A stretch of 64,000 nucleotides of DNA from Actinoplanes siamensis (GCF_016862395.1 NZ_BOMW01000016.1:1-64000); one strand, 5' to 3'. Positions 49,715 to 59,526 are shown, counted from the stretch's first letter. Program-made: numbers and translations. Notes: generated by a model from the letters alone, not told the origin.

Positions 49715-50530
49715 ATGCGCCGCCGTTCCCTCACCGCCGCACTGGCCGCCGCCGCCCTCGTCCTGGGGCTCAGCGCCTGCGGATCCGGTGACGAGGCCAC
49801 CGACAAGGACACCCTCAAGGTCGGCGTCAGCCCGGTCCCGCACGGCGAGATCCTGCAGTACGTCAAGGACAACCTGGCCGCGAAGGAGGGCCTGAAGCTG
49901 GACATCGTCACGTTCAACGACTACGTCCAGCCGAACGTGGCCCTGCAGGAGAAGCAGCTCGACGCCAACTACTTCCAGCACATCCCGTACCTGCAGGAAG
50001 AGATCAAGTCGAAGGGCTACAAGTTCACCGCGCTCAAGCCGGTGCACATCGAGCCGCTCGGCGTGTACTCCAAGAAGGTCAAGGCGCTGGCGGACGTGCC
50101 GGCCGGCGGCGTGGTGGCGATCCCGAACGACCCGTCCAACTCGGGCCGGGCGCTGAACCTGCTCGCCAAGAACGGCCTGATCACCCTCAAGGACGGCGTC
50201 GGTGTCGGGGCGACTCAGAAGGACATCGTCTCGAACCCGAAGAACCTGCAGTTCAAGGCGCTCGAGGCGGCCCAACTGCCGCGCAGCCTGGAGGACACCG
50301 CGATCTCGGTGATCAACGGGAACTACGCGATCCAGACCGGCCTGAAGCCGGCCACCGACGCGCTCGCGCTGGAGACCGCCGAGAACAATCCGTACGCGAA
50401 CCTGGTCGTGGTACGCGCCGGTGACGAGAACGACCCGCGGATCGTCAAGCTGGAGAAGCTGCTCCACTCGCCAGAGCTCAAGAAGTTCATCGACGACAAG
50501 TACCAGGGCAGCGTGCTCGCCGCCTTCTGA
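49715..50530 (+). CDS. metQ: Methionine-binding lipoprotein
   Basis: A 271-residue NlpA/MetQ lipoprotein. The lipobox LSAC places the lipidated Cys near residue 22. The mature domain has LKVGVSPVPHGEILQYVKD, TFNDYVQPNVALQEKQLDANYFQH and AIPNDPSNSGRALNLLAKNGLI, all hallmarks of the family. GAAAGG precedes ATG 49715 at a long spacing. A strong terminator follows. Confidence 0.96.
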   Translation: MRRRSLTAALAAAALVLGLSACGSGDEATDKDTLKVGVSPVPHGEILQYVKDNLAAKEGLKLDIVTFNDYVQPNVALQEKQLDANYFQHIPYLQEEIKSKGYKFTALKPVHIEPLGVYSKKVKALADVPAGGVVAIPNDPSNSGRALNLLAKNGLITLKDGVGVGATQKDIVSNPKNLQFKALEAAQLPRSLEDTAISVINGNYAIQTGLKPATDALALETAENNPYANLVVVRAGDENDPRIVKLEKLLHSPELKKFIDDKYQGSVLAAF

Positions 50531-50543
50531 CGTCCGATCGGCG

Positions 50544-50572
50544 CCGTGGCGCGGGAGGAGCCCGCGCCACGG
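50544..50572. terminator. Terminator of metNIQ
   Basis: A perfect 12-bp stem, CCGTGGCGCGGG against CCCGCGCCACGG, with a 5-nt AGGAG loop, starting 13 nt after the metQ stop. Confidence 0.85.
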
Positions 50573-50666
50573 TGTGGCACGAACGCGTGACGTAACGTCC
50601 CCGGAACGTCCCTACAGTCCTTTGCGGACGGAACCACTGCTTCGGACTTTACGGGGACTGTGCTCA

Positions 50667-51290
50667 ATGCGTACCACATCAATCGTCTTCATCGGCGCAG
50701 CCGCGATCGCCCTGCTGGCCGGCGGCTGCTCGGAAAAGGTCTCCCCGGCGCCGCCGGCCTCCGCGCCCTCGCCGGCGGCCTCGGCAAACCCTGCGCCGGT
50801 GACGAAGCCGGCGGCGGCGCCGGCAACGAAGGCGCCGGTGAAACCGACGACGAGGCCGGCGGGCCACGACGCGGACTGGATCGGCGCCCTGGCGGGATGC
50901 CCGAACGACGGCCAGAAGACCGAAGTGCAGAAACTCGTGTACGGCGACGTCACCGGCGACGGTGTGCCGGACGCCCTGGTGGCCCGCACCTGCGAGGCGG
51001 CCACCTCCTACTGGCCGACCACCGTCGAGGTCTTCGACGGCGCCAGCGGGGCGAATCCGAGGAGGGTCGGCACCCTGCTCACCGACGTCGGCGACAAGGA
51101 CCTGCCGTGGTTCCGGTCGATGAGCGTTTCCGGGCAGACGGTGACGATCAAGGCGTACGGGACGAGCCCCCGGGCGGAGCGCGCGTGCGCGGACCTCGAG
51201 CTCACCTATCGATACGATTACCGCGGTGGCGAGTTCACCCGTACCGGCCGCCAGGCGACCAGGTCCGCGGAATGCCTGCCCATTCAGTGA
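50667..51290 (+). CDS. Lipoprotein of unknown function
   Basis: A 207-residue secreted lipoprotein. The signal peptide ends at LAGGCS (Cys21), followed by a Pro/Ala-rich linker to about residue 67. The folded domain contains VYGDVTGDGVPDALVARTC, similar to the Asp-rich calcium-binding repeats of FG-GAP/VCBS proteins, and four Cys that could form two disulfides. No enzymatic motif. ATG 50667 is within a longer open frame but begins the signal peptide. Related lipoproteins are common and uncharacterised in actinobacteria. Confidence 0.82.
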   Translation: MRTTSIVFIGAAAIALLAGGCSEKVSPAPPASAPSPAASANPAPVTKPAAAPATKAPVKPTTRPAGHDADWIGALAGCPNDGQKTEVQKLVYGDVTGDGVPDALVARTCEAATSYWPTTVEVFDGASGANPRRVGTLLTDVGDKDLPWFRSMSVSGQTVTIKAYGTSPRAERACADLELTYRYDYRGGEFTRTGRQATRSAECLPIQ

Positions 51291-51295
51291 GAGAG

Positions 51296-51373
51296 GCGCG
51301 CCCTTCGTCGAGGATGCGCACCCCTCGTCGAAGGAGCGCGCCCTCCGTCGGAACGCGGTGACGGAGGGCGCGC
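51296..51373. terminator. Bidirectional terminator with three 20-bp repeats
   Basis: GCGCGCCCTCCGTC (51336-51349) pairs perfectly with GACGGAGGGCGCGC (51360-51373) over a 10-nt loop between the convergent lipoprotein and ald genes. The 5' arm is the third of three tandem 20-bp units starting at 51296, 51316 and 51336 (GCGCrCCCyTCGTCGArGGA-like). Confidence 0.8.
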
Positions 51374-51386
51374 GGGGAGGGCCGGA

Positions 51387-52505
51387 TCAGGCCGCGAGAA
51401 CCGAGCTGACGGACTCGGCGGGGAGGCCGAGCGCTGATCCGACCAGGTCGTTGGTGAGCACGCCGGCGTGCACGTTCAGGCCCGCGGCGAGCGCGGGGTC
51501 GGCGCGCAGCGCCTCCTTCCAGCCCAGGTCGGCCAGCTTCAGGGCGTACGGCAGGGTGGCGTTCGTCAATGCGTAGGTGGAGGTGTTCGGCACCGCGCCC
51601 GGCATGTTCGCCACGCAGTAGAAGACCGAGCCGTGCACCTGGTAGACCGGGTCCTGGTGGGTGGTCGGGCGCGAGTCCTCGAAACAGCCACCCTGGTCGA
51701 TCGCGATGTCGACGAGCACCGAGCCGGGCTTCATCCGCTTGACCAGCTCGTTGCCGACCAGGGTGGGAGCCTTCGCGCCGGGCACCAGGACCGCGCCGAT
51801 CACCATGTCCGCCTCCAGGACCGACTGCTCGATCGCGTACGTGCTGGAGACCAGCGTCCGCACCCGGCCGCCGAACCGCTCGTCGAGCTGCCGCAACCGC
51901 GGGATGCTCAGATCAAGAACGGTCACCTCGGCGCCGAGGCCGAGAGCGATGGTGGCCGCGTTCGCGCCCGAGACGCCGCCGCCGATCACAGTGATCTTGG
52001 CCGGCGCCACGCCGGGCACGCCGCCCGGGAGGACGCCGCGGCCGCCGCTGTTGCGCATCAGGCTGTACGCGCCGACCTGCGGGGCGAGCCGGCCGGCCAC
52101 CTCGGACATCGGGGCGAGCAGCGGGAGGGAGCCGTCGGCGAGCTGGACGGTCTCGTACGCGATCGCGGTCGTCCCGCTGCGCAGCAGCGCCTTGGTGCCC
52201 TCGGCGTCGGCGGCCAGGTGCAGATAGGTGAAGAGGACCTGGTCGGCGCGCAGCCGGTGGTACTCCTCCGCGATCGGCTCCTTGACCTTGAGGATCAGGT
52301 CGGCCGCCGCCCACACCGAGTCGGCGTCGGGCAGGATCCGCGCGCCGGCCGCCCGGTAGTCGTCGTCGCTGATCGCCGAGCCCACCCCGGCGCCGGTCTG
52401 CACGACGACCTCGTGTCCGTGACGCACCGCCTCCACCACGCCCGCGGGTGTGATCGCCACCCGGTACTCGTGGTTCTTGACCTCTTTCGGCACACCGATG
52501 TGCAT
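51387..52505 (-). CDS. ald: Alanine dehydrogenase
   Basis: Reversible NAD-dependent oxidative deamination of L-alanine to pyruvate (EC 1.4.1.1). It is 372 residues, the standard length. R15 (HEYRVAITP), K75 (ILKVKEP), H96 (TYLHLAAD) and D270 (VDIAIDQGG) are all in place, and the NAD site reads [12 protein letters not shown]. It is divergent from an Lrp/AsnC regulator, matching the ald-aldR arrangement known in mycobacteria. Confidence 0.97.
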   Translation of the reverse strand: MHIGVPKEVKNHEYRVAITPAGVVEAVRHGHEVVVQTGAGVGSAISDDDYRAAGARILPDADSVWAAADLILKVKEPIAEEYHRLRADQVLFTYLHLAADAEGTKALLRSGTTAIAYETVQLADGSLPLLAPMSEVAGRLAPQVGAYSLMRNSGGRGVLPGGVPGVAPAKITVIGGGVSGANAATIALGLGAEVTVLDLSIPRLRQLDERFGGRVRTLVSSTYAIEQSVLEADMVIGAVLVPGAKAPTLVGNELVKRMKPGSVLVDIAIDQGGCFEDSRPTTHQDPVYQVHGSVFYCVANMPGAVPNTSTYALTNATLPYALKLADLGWKEALRADPALAAGLNVHAGVLTNDLVGSALGLPAESVSSVLAA

Positions 52506-52648
52506 GAGGGATGTCCTTTCGCCCGACGCCCGGGGAACGGCGCCTTATTCGGTTAGAGTGAAACGATGTGCAGCAGGCGGGCAAGTCCGGCGAACAACAT
52601 TTTGTGCTTGCCGTCGGCACCGCATTTGCTTCGCTCCGGCGCTCGCTG

Positions 52649-53116
52649 ATGACGGACCTGCCGAAGGATGTTCGAGGCCTGGATCACGTCGACCTGGAGC
52701 TGCTGAGCCTGCTCCAGGCCGACGGCCGGATGCCGAACAACGCGTTGGCCGAGCGGGTGGGCATCGCGCCGTCGACCTGTCTGACCCGGATTCGGCGGTT
52801 GCGTGAGCTGGGCGCGATCCGCGGGTTTCATGCCGATGTGGATCCGGCCTGGATCGGGCGCCCGATCCAGGCGATGATCGCGGTCCGGATCCGGTCCGAC
52901 GCGCGGGACGCGATCGGGAAGTTCGCCGAGTCGCTGGCCGGGATCCCGGCTGTCCGGGATGTCTACTTCATCTCCGGGAACTACGATTTCCTGCTGCACG
53001 TGGCGGCCGCCGACGTGGACGACCTGCGTTCGGTGATCACCGAGCGGCTCAGCGGCACGCGGCTGATCGCGGGCACCGAGACGTATCTGATCTTCGAGCA
53101 TCGCCGCGGAAGCTGA
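52649..53116 (+). CDS. Lrp/AsnC-family regulator, probably of ald
   Basis: A 155-residue regulator. The N-terminal HTH (LDHVDLELLSLLQADGRMPNNALAERVGIAPSTCLTRIRRL) is followed by an RAM/AsnC ligand domain (IQAMIAVRIR, VRDVYFISGNYDFLLHVAAADV). It is divergent from ald and probably activates it in response to alanine (inference from the AldR paradigm). ATG 52649 gives the usual family length but has a weak ribosome binding site; a start at 52568 would add 27 residues. Confidence 0.9.
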   Translation: MTDLPKDVRGLDHVDLELLSLLQADGRMPNNALAERVGIAPSTCLTRIRRLRELGAIRGFHADVDPAWIGRPIQAMIAVRIRSDARDAIGKFAESLAGIPAVRDVYFISGNYDFLLHVAAADVDDLRSVITERLSGTRLIAGTETYLIFEHRRGS

Positions 53117-53226
53117 CGCGGCCTCCGATCGGTGCCGCGCGGCCTCGCGGGTCGCGGTCGCCGGGCGCTCCGCGCGATGCGGCGGTACGTCGCCCGGCCG
53201 GGTGGGCCGGGGGAGGTGGTTGTCCG

Positions 53227-53850
53227 TCAGCGGGTGAGGCGGTCGGTGAGCATGTGGATCGCGAACAGGTGGAAGCCGAGCACCAGAGGGACGGTCACCG
53301 GGACGGCCAGGGCCAGGAAGAATGCGACGACGTTGGTCAGGGCGAGAGCCGCCACGCACTTCGGGTGGTTCCCGGGGCGGCGGGCCGCCTCGCGCCACGG
53401 GAGGTCCGGGGTCCGGCCCAGGTGGGCCAGGGCCAGGGCGGCGACTCCGGAGAGCCCGATCACGGCGAGGGTGGTGACGGCGAGCAGCGGTGGGCCGCCG
53501 GGGACCCAGCCGCCGCGGACGGCGGCCAGGTCCAGTGCCAGCGCGGCGGCGGCGAGCAGGGTGGCCAGGCCGGGGAGGACCGCGCGGCGGTAGATCTGGA
53601 ACAGGCGGCGCCAGGGTGGGAGGTGGCCGTCCAGGTAACGGCCCCGGACCGCCGCCGACCCCGTGGCCAGGGCCGCCGGGAGAGTGACCAGCGGGAGGGC
53701 CAGGACGGTGACCGCTGTGCCGATCAGGGCCAGGTCGGTGGCCAGGGCCGTCCGGTCGCGCCAGTCCACCCGCGCCGCCGGCGGTTCCTCCGTGGGCCAG
53801 GCCGCAGGCGCGGACAGGGGGATCGGGAGCTCGCGGTGCGGCATCGTCAT
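53227..53850 (-). CDS. DUF624/YesL-like membrane protein
   Basis: A 207-residue protein with five hydrophobic helices. Position (last gene of a CUT1 sugar-transport operon), size and pattern (PLVTLPAALATGSAAVRGRYLDG, FQIYRRAV) match YesL/DUF624 proteins that accompany pectin-sugar importers in Bacillus. Their role is unknown, perhaps transporter assembly. ATG 53850 overlaps the permease stop by 4 nt; ATG 53844 is an alternative. Confidence 0.78.
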   Translation of the reverse strand: MTMPHRELPIPLSAPAAWPTEEPPAARVDWRDRTALATDLALIGTAVTVLALPLVTLPAALATGSAAVRGRYLDGHLPPWRRLFQIYRRAVLPGLATLLAAAALALDLAAVRGGWVPGGPPLLAVTTLAVIGLSGVAALALAHLGRTPDLPWREAARRPGNHPKCVAALALTNVVAFFLALAVPVTVPLVLGFHLFAIHMLTDRLTR

Positions 53851-54713
53851 CCCTTCAGGCCCGTCGTGTTGATGCCCTCGACCAGCAACCGCTGGAAGGC
53901 GACGAAGAACAGGAACACCGGGGCCAGCGACAGCACCGACATCGCGAACATCGGGCCGACCGCGGACTGCCCGGTCGAGTCGATGAACAGGGTGAGCGCC
54001 ACCGGCGCGGTGTACTTCTCCAGGTCGGAGAGGTAGACCAGCTGGCGGAAGAAGTCGTTCCAGGTCCAGATGAAGCTGAAGATCGCCGTCGAGACCAGGG
54101 CCGGGCGGGAGAGCGGCAGCACCACGTAGCGGAAGATCGAGTAGGCGCCGCAGCCGTCGATCTTCGCGGCGTCGTCGAGTTCGCGGGGGATGCCGCGCAT
54201 GAACTGGACCATCAGGAAGACGAAGAACGCGTCGGTGGCCAGCAGGTGCGGGACGATCAGCGGGAGGTACGGCCACGGGCCGCCGACCCAGCCGAAGGAC
54301 CGGAACATCACGAACTGCGGGACGATCAGCACGTGGCTGGGCAGCAGCAGGGTCCCGATCATGACGGCGAACCACAGGCCACGCAGGCGGAAGCGCAGGC
54401 GGGCGAAGGCGTACGCGGCCAGCAGGCAGGACGTGCAGTTGGCGACGACGGTCAGGACGGCGACCAGGAAGCTGTTCAGGAAGTAGCGCCCGAAGCCGAC
54501 GTCGAAGTGCGTCCAGCCGTCCGGATAGTTCGCCGGCGTCCAGCTCTGCGGCCACACCGAGACGTTGTTCAGGATCTCCTCGGGCGCCTTGAACGAGGTG
54601 CCCAGCATCCACAGCAGCGGGTACAGCACCAGCGCGGTGAGCAGCAGCAGGACGACCGGACGGACCAGCGAGCGAGGCTTGAACGGCCGGCGGGCGGATG
54701 TGCGGCTGACCAT
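53847..54713 (-). CDS. Carbohydrate ABC transporter permease (MalG type)
   Basis: A 288-residue permease with six helices. The EAA loop reads ELDDAAKIDGCGAYSIFRYVVLPLS. Its start shares one base with the MalF-type stop (TGATG). The importer lies opposite uronate-catabolic genes and behind a LacI repressor, so oligogalacturonide or glucuronide uptake is the likely job. Confidence 0.94.
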   Translation of the reverse strand: MVSRTSARRPFKPRSLVRPVVLLLLTALVLYPLLWMLGTSFKAPEEILNNVSVWPQSWTPANYPDGWTHFDVGFGRYFLNSFLVAVLTVVANCTSCLLAAYAFARLRFRLRGLWFAVMIGTLLLPSHVLIVPQFVMFRSFGWVGGPWPYLPLIVPHLLATDAFFVFLMVQFMRGIPRELDDAAKIDGCGAYSIFRYVVLPLSRPALVSTAIFSFIWTWNDFFRQLVYLSDLEKYTAPVALTLFIDSTGQSAVGPMFAMSVLSLAPVFLFFVAFQRLLVEGINTTGLKG

Positions 54714-55696
54714 CAGTCGTCTCCGTCCGAGTAGTGGACCCAGAACCGGCCGGTGCGGAACAGCACCACCGTGACCAGGCCGATCGTGATCAGGAAGACC
54801 CAGGCCATCGCCGAGGCGTAGCCCATCTCGTAGTTCGCGAAGCCGCGGATGTAGAGGTAGAGCGTGTACATCAGGGTCGAGTCGACCGGCCCGCCGGTGC
54901 CGCCGGACAGCACGAACGCCGACGTGAAGCCCTGGAAGCCGTGGATCGTCTCGAGCACCAGGTTGAAGAAGATCACCGGGGACAGCATCGGCAGCGTCAC
55001 GCTGAGGAACCTGCGGAGGTTGCCGGCGCCGTCCACCTCGGCCGCCTCGTACAGCTCGGTGGGCACCTGCTTGAGGCCGGCCAGGAAGATCACCATCGGG
55101 GCGCCGAACTGCCAGACGGCGAGCAGGATCAGCGTGCCGAGCGCGGTGTCCGGGTCGTTCACCCAGGCCCGGCCCTCGACGCCGAACCAGCCGAGCACCG
55201 CGTTCACCGAGCCGCCCCGGTCGAACAGGCTGTGCCAGACCATCGCCAGCGCCACGCTGCCGCCCAGCAGCGACGGCAGGTAGAACAGGCCGCGGAACAG
55301 GCCGGAGCCGCGGAACGAGCGGTTCAGCAGCAGCGCCACGCCGAGCGCGGCGCCCAGCTTCAGCGGGGTGGCGATGAACGCGAAGATCAGCGTCACCTTG
55401 ACCGCGTGCCAGTAGGCCGGGTCGTCGCCGAACATCCGCTCGTAGTTCTTCAGCCCGATCCACTCCACATCGGACCACGGCGTGAGGATGTCGTAGTTGG
55501 TGAAGCTCAGGTACAGCGACATCAGCATCGGGATCGCGGTGATCGCCGCGAACCCGAGCAACCAGGGAGTGAGGAAGACGTATCCGGCGCGGCCGTCGTC
55601 CCGGTGCCGGGTGGGCCGGCCCCGCCGCTGGTGGGCGGCGGGACCGGACCGCGGCCGGGGCTCGGGCGGCCGGGTGCTGACAGCCACGTTGCTCAC
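54713..55696 (-). CDS. Carbohydrate ABC transporter permease (MalF type)
   Basis: A 327-residue permease with a basic cytoplasmic leader (about 40 residues) and six helices. The EAA loop reads ELYEAAEVDGAGNLRRFLSVTLPML. The GTG start at 55696 overlaps the binding-protein stop by 4 nt (GTGA), which fixes it within a longer open frame. Confidence 0.93.
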   Translation of the reverse strand: MSNVAVSTRPPEPRPRSGPAAHQRRGRPTRHRDDGRAGYVFLTPWLLGFAAITAIPMLMSLYLSFTNYDILTPWSDVEWIGLKNYERMFGDDPAYWHAVKVTLIFAFIATPLKLGAALGVALLLNRSFRGSGLFRGLFYLPSLLGGSVALAMVWHSLFDRGGSVNAVLGWFGVEGRAWVNDPDTALGTLILLAVWQFGAPMVIFLAGLKQVPTELYEAAEVDGAGNLRRFLSVTLPMLSPVIFFNLVLETIHGFQGFTSAFVLSGGTGGPVDSTLMYTLYLYIRGFANYEMGYASAMAWVFLITIGLVTVVLFRTGRFWVHYSDGDD

Positions 55697-56976
55697 CGGC
55701 TGATCGCGGCCTGGGCGGCGGTGCGGAACTGCTCGGCGGCCTTGGCCGGGTCGGCGGTGCCGAACTGGGCGGCCTCGGCGGCCTTGATCAGCTCGGTCTT
55801 GACCGTGGCGTGGCCCTTCGGCGGCACGGTCGGCGCCGGGCCGAACTTGCTGACCAGCTCGTCCTCGAGGGCGATCGAGGCCTTCATGGACGGGTCGGAG
55901 GTGGACGAGGCGACCGACGTGCGGATGTCCAGGTTGGACGGCAACCCCCGGTCGGTGCCCAGGATCTTGCCGGCCTCGGGGTCGTTGGCGAGGAAGTTCA
56001 GCACGTCGACGGCGGCGTCCTTGTGCTTGCTGCCGCGGTAGACGGAGAGGTACATCGAGGCGCGGGCCCACTGCGCGGACGGGTCGCCCGGGTAGGCGAC
56101 GACGCCCAGCTCGTCCTTGGTGTTCTTCTGGATGTCCGGCATCTGGTTGGCCCACACCCACGAGGTGAGCGCCTTCCCGGTGACCACCAGCTGCTTGGTG
56201 ATGTCCGTGGCGTTGCCCTCGTGGATCACGTCAGCGGTCGGGGTGGCCTTGGCGTCCCGGGCCCCCTTCCACAGCTCGAACCACTTCTGCACGTCCTCCT
56301 TGGCGAACCCGAGCTGGTTGCCGGTGTAGAAGTCCTTGCCGTTCTGCCGCAGCCAGACCCAGAACGCCTTGTAGTCGGCGCTCGGGTCCATGGTGCCGGC
56401 GGTGCCCGTGGCGGCGCCCGCCCGCTGCGCCCAGGTGATGAAGTCCGCCCAGCTCATGCCGGTCTTGGGCAGCTCCTGCCCGGCCGCCTCCAGCTTGGTC
56501 TTGTTGAACACCAGGCCCTGGGTGTTCTCCCCCATCGCCAGGCCGGCCAGCTTGTCGCCGACGACCCCGTACTTCCAGAGGCTCTCCGGGAACTTGGTGA
56601 CGTCGAGCTTGCCCGAGTCCTGGTACTTGGTGAGGTCCTCGGTGACGTTGCGGGTCGCGTACTCGGCGAGGTAGTTGTCGTCGATCTGGAAGATGTCCGG
56701 CGCGCCGTCGCCCGCGGTGAGCGTGGCCAGCTTGTCGAAGTAGCCCTGGTTGGCCTGCCAGGTGGTCTTGAACGTGACGCCCGGATGCTTCTGCGTGTAG
56801 AGGGCGAGCGCCTGCTCGGTGAGCTTGGCGCGGGCCTCGCCGCCCCACCAGAAGAACGTCAGCTCGGTCTTGCCGCTGTTGCTGGAATCATCGTCGCCTC
56901 CGCAGGCGCCGAGCAGCGCCAGCGGCAGGGCGATCGCGGCGGCCATCAGGCCGCGGAACAAGCGGGGTGCGGTCAT
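55693..56976 (-). CDS. Extracellular sugar-binding lipoprotein of the hexuronate operon
   Basis: A 427-residue CUT1 solute-binding protein. The lipobox LLGACG puts Cys near residue 25. The mature N-terminus reads LTFFWWGGEARAKLTEQALALY and a downstream segment DIFQIDDNYLAEYA is typical of binding proteins for oligogalacturonides and related sugars. It lies 9 nt after the lacI stop, so it belongs to the same transcript. Confidence 0.94.
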   Translation of the reverse strand: MTAPRLFRGLMAAAIALPLALLGACGGDDDSSNSGKTELTFFWWGGEARAKLTEQALALYTQKHPGVTFKTTWQANQGYFDKLATLTAGDGAPDIFQIDDNYLAEYATRNVTEDLTKYQDSGKLDVTKFPESLWKYGVVGDKLAGLAMGENTQGLVFNKTKLEAAGQELPKTGMSWADFITWAQRAGAATGTAGTMDPSADYKAFWVWLRQNGKDFYTGNQLGFAKEDVQKWFELWKGARDAKATPTADVIHEGNATDITKQLVVTGKALTSWVWANQMPDIQKNTKDELGVVAYPGDPSAQWARASMYLSVYRGSKHKDAAVDVLNFLANDPEAGKILGTDRGLPSNLDIRTSVASSTSDPSMKASIALEDELVSKFGPAPTVPPKGHATVKTELIKAAEAAQFGTADPAKAAEQFRTAAQAAISR

Positions 56977-56985
56977 GGGGTTGGG

Positions 56986-58011
56986 TCACTCCTTGGCGTA
57001 TGCGGCGACCTCAGCGGTGGTCGCGCCGGCCGGGGCGTACGGCCCGGGCCCGGTGGAGTTGCGGATGACCAGGTCGGTCCGGAGGCTGACCTGTCCGGTG
57101 GCGCCGTCGTCGCCCTGCTGGAGCAGCATGTCGACGGCGGCGCGCCCGGCGGCCGCGGTCGGGTTCGCCACGGTGGTGAGCGTGGGGCGGACCAGCGCGC
57201 TGGTCGCGATGTCGTCGAAGCCGACGACGCTGACCCGCTCGGGCACGGCGACGCCGCGGTCCTGCAACGACTGGAGCAGGCCGACGGCCATCAGGTCGTT
57301 GTAGGCGAGCACCGCGGTGGCGCCGGTGGCGAGCACCGTCTCGGCGGCGTCCGCGCCGGCCGAGGAGATCGGCTGGTGCGGGCCGAGGACGGTGAGTTCC
57401 GCTCCGCCGGACCGGGCGGCGGCCCCGGCGGCTTTGCGGATCTCCCGGTTGGTCCACGACCCGCGCGGACCGGACAGGTAGACGAGGTGGCGGTGGCCCA
57501 GGCCGACGAGGTGGCGCACCGCCGAGCGGGCGCCGGCGCCGACGTCCATCACCACCGCCGGAAGCCCGTCGATCAGGCGGTTCACGACGACCAGGGGCAC
57601 CTCGCGGCGCAGTTGCTCGATCTGGTCGTCGCTCATCCGGGGGCTGCAGAGCAGGATCCCGTCGACCTGCTTGGCCAAGGCCCGGACGAGGTCGGTTTCG
57701 ACGACCGGGTCCTCGTCGGTGTCGGCGACGAAGACGTGGTAGTCACGCCGCCGGGCATGGGTCTCGGCCGCCTTGATCATGGGCGGGAAGAACGGGTTGG
57801 CGATGTCGGCCACGATCAGGCCGATGTTGTGGGTCCGTCCGGTGATCAGCGCCCGTGCGGCCCGGTTCGGGCGGTAGCCGAGTTCCTCCGCGGTGGCCAG
57901 GACCCGCGTGCGTGTCTCGGGGTTGACCAGGTGCGGCGCCGAGAAGGTGCGCGACACCGTGGAGATGTGCACACCGGACGCCTTGGCGACGTCCCGGATG
58001 GTCACGGCCAC
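56986..58011 (-). CDS. LacI-family repressor of the hexuronate locus
   Basis: A 341-residue repressor. The HTH reads TIRDVAKASGVHISTVSRTF; the effector domain has VLAYNDLMAVGLLQSLQDRG and VSVVGFDDIA. It is the first gene of the importer operon and divergent from the catabolic operon, with two GCAAACG(G/T)TTGC operators between. GTG 58011 has a GGGGG ribosome binding site 7 nt upstream; the longer frame to 58155 would run through an operator. Confidence 0.94.
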   Translation of the reverse strand: MAVTIRDVAKASGVHISTVSRTFSAPHLVNPETRTRVLATAEELGYRPNRAARALITGRTHNIGLIVADIANPFFPPMIKAAETHARRRDYHVFVADTDEDPVVETDLVRALAKQVDGILLCSPRMSDDQIEQLRREVPLVVVNRLIDGLPAVVMDVGAGARSAVRHLVGLGHRHLVYLSGPRGSWTNREIRKAAGAAARSGGAELTVLGPHQPISSAGADAAETVLATGATAVLAYNDLMAVGLLQSLQDRGVAVPERVSVVGFDDIATSALVRPTLTTVANPTAAAGRAAVDMLLQQGDDGATGQVSLRTDLVIRNSTGPGPYAPAGATTAEVAAYAKE

Positions 58012-58062
58012 GATGCCACCCCCTCGGAATGTGATCCGGCTCTCTCTGGTGGAGCCATTAAT

Positions 58063-58074
58063 GCAAACGGTTGC
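58063..58074. promoter_or_regulatory. LacI operator on the importer side
   Basis: GCAAACGGTTGC, one mismatch from the perfect palindrome at 58193-58204. It is 51 bp upstream of the lacI start. Confidence 0.75.
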
Positions 58075-58158
58075 TGAAGTGTCAACGCCCTTCGATGTCC
58101 CCTCTGGTGCCGGATCATCACGTATCCGGGGCAAAATTGGACATTTATCGTCCACGCA

Positions 58159-58204
58159 TTGACTTGCATCGTCATCTGCTCCCTAATCTGTTGCAAACGT
58201 TTGC
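58159..58204 (+). promoter_or_regulatory. Promoter and LacI operator of the uronate catabolic operon
   Basis: TTGACT (58159-58164) and TAATCT (58184-58189) look like a promoter with 19-nt spacing. The perfect palindrome GCAAACGTTTGC (58193-58204) follows immediately, over the expected transcription start. The two operators are 130 bp apart and could support looping. Confidence 0.7.
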
Positions 58205-58218
58205 CGAATGGAGGCGCC

Positions 58219-59526
58219 TTGACTCGTTTCGCCCTCGTCGGGGCCGGCGCCCGCGCCGGGATGTTCGTCCGGGCGCTCACCGACCACGCCGGCGTCGCCC
58301 AGCTGGTGGCGCTGGCCGACACCAACCCGGCGCGGCTCGCGGTCCACAACCGGCGGCTGGAGGACCTCGGGAGAAAACCGGTTCCCGCGTACGACGCGGC
58401 CGACTTCACCGAGATGCTGCGGCGCGAACGCGTCGACGTCGTGGTGGTCACCACCGTGGACCGCTATCACGAGCAGTACCTGGTCGCGGCCATGGAAGCC
58501 GGCTGCGACGCGGTCACCGAGAAACCGATGACCGTGGACGCCGCGTCGTGCCGGCGGATCCTCGAGACCTCGCGCCGGACCGGCCGCAGCGTCCGGGTCA
58601 CCTTCAACTACCGCTACAACCCGCTGCACGAGGCCGTGAAGCGCGAACTGCGCCAGATCGGCGAGATCGGATCGGTGCACTTCGAATGGCTGCTCGACGT
58701 CCGGCACGGCGCCGACTACTTCCGCCGCTGGCACCGCGACAAGGCCAACTCCGGCGGCCTGCTGGTGCACAAGGCCGGCCACCACTTCGACCTGGTCAAC
58801 TGGTGGCTGGACGACGGTCCCGACCAGGTCTTCGCGGCCGGGCGGCTGTTCTTCTACGGCGAGCAGGGCCGGCGCCACGGGTACGCCCGGGACTACGACC
58901 GCGCGCACGGCGCGGCCGCCGCCGAAGGCGACCCGTTCGCGCTGCGGATGGCCGACGAGCCGGCGATGCGGGAGCTGTACCTGCGGGCCGAGCAGCACGA
59001 CGGCTACCTGCGCGACCGCAACGTCTTCGCCCCGGGCGTGACGATCGAGGACGACATGGCGGTCCTGGTCCGCTACGCCCGGGGCGCCTCGATGAGTTAC
59101 CACCTCACGGCGTACGCGCCCTGGGAGGGGTACCGGGTGATGTTCAACGGCAGCCGTGGCCGCCTGGAACTGGAAGTCGTCGAGACCGACCACGTCGCAC
59201 CGGCCTCGGCCGCCGGCGTCAAGGGTGAGCCCGGCTCCCTCTCCACCGCCGAGCGGGGCTGGCGGCGGCTGCTGATCCGGCCGTTCTGGGCGCCGCCGCG
59301 GGAGATCGAGGTGGACGGGTACTCCCGGCAGGGGCACGGTGGAGCCGATGTCCGCATGCTCGCCGACCTCGTCCGCCCGGATCCGCCCGCCGATCCGCTC
59401 GGGCGTTCCGCCGATGCCGTGGCCGGCGCCCGTGCCCTGCTCACCGGCCTGGCCGCCAACGAAAGCCTGGCAACCGGACAGGCCGTCCGCGTGCACGACC
59501 TCCTAGATCTTGAGGAGCTCAGTTGA
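58219..59526 (+). CDS. Gfo/Idh/MocA-family oxidoreductase
   Basis: A 435-residue NAD(P)-dependent sugar oxidoreductase. The Rossmann motif is FALVGAGARAGMFVRAL; the family catalytic segment reads VTEKPMTVDAASC (EKP); the C-terminal domain carries KAGHHFDLVNWWLDD with the conserved His. TTG 58219 is 4 nt from GGAGG (58210-58214), making it the likely start. It is first in the uronate operon and may act on an unsaturated or cyclic uronate derivative. Confidence 0.92.
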   Translation: MTRFALVGAGARAGMFVRALTDHAGVAQLVALADTNPARLAVHNRRLEDLGRKPVPAYDAADFTEMLRRERVDVVVVTTVDRYHEQYLVAAMEAGCDAVTEKPMTVDAASCRRILETSRRTGRSVRVTFNYRYNPLHEAVKRELRQIGEIGSVHFEWLLDVRHGADYFRRWHRDKANSGGLLVHKAGHHFDLVNWWLDDGPDQVFAAGRLFFYGEQGRRHGYARDYDRAHGAAAAEGDPFALRMADEPAMRELYLRAEQHDGYLRDRNVFAPGVTIEDDMAVLVRYARGASMSYHLTAYAPWEGYRVMFNGSRGRLELEVVETDHVAPASAAGVKGEPGSLSTAERGWRRLLIRPFWAPPREIEVDGYSRQGHGGADVRMLADLVRPDPPADPLGRSADAVAGARALLTGLAANESLATGQAVRVHDLLDLEELS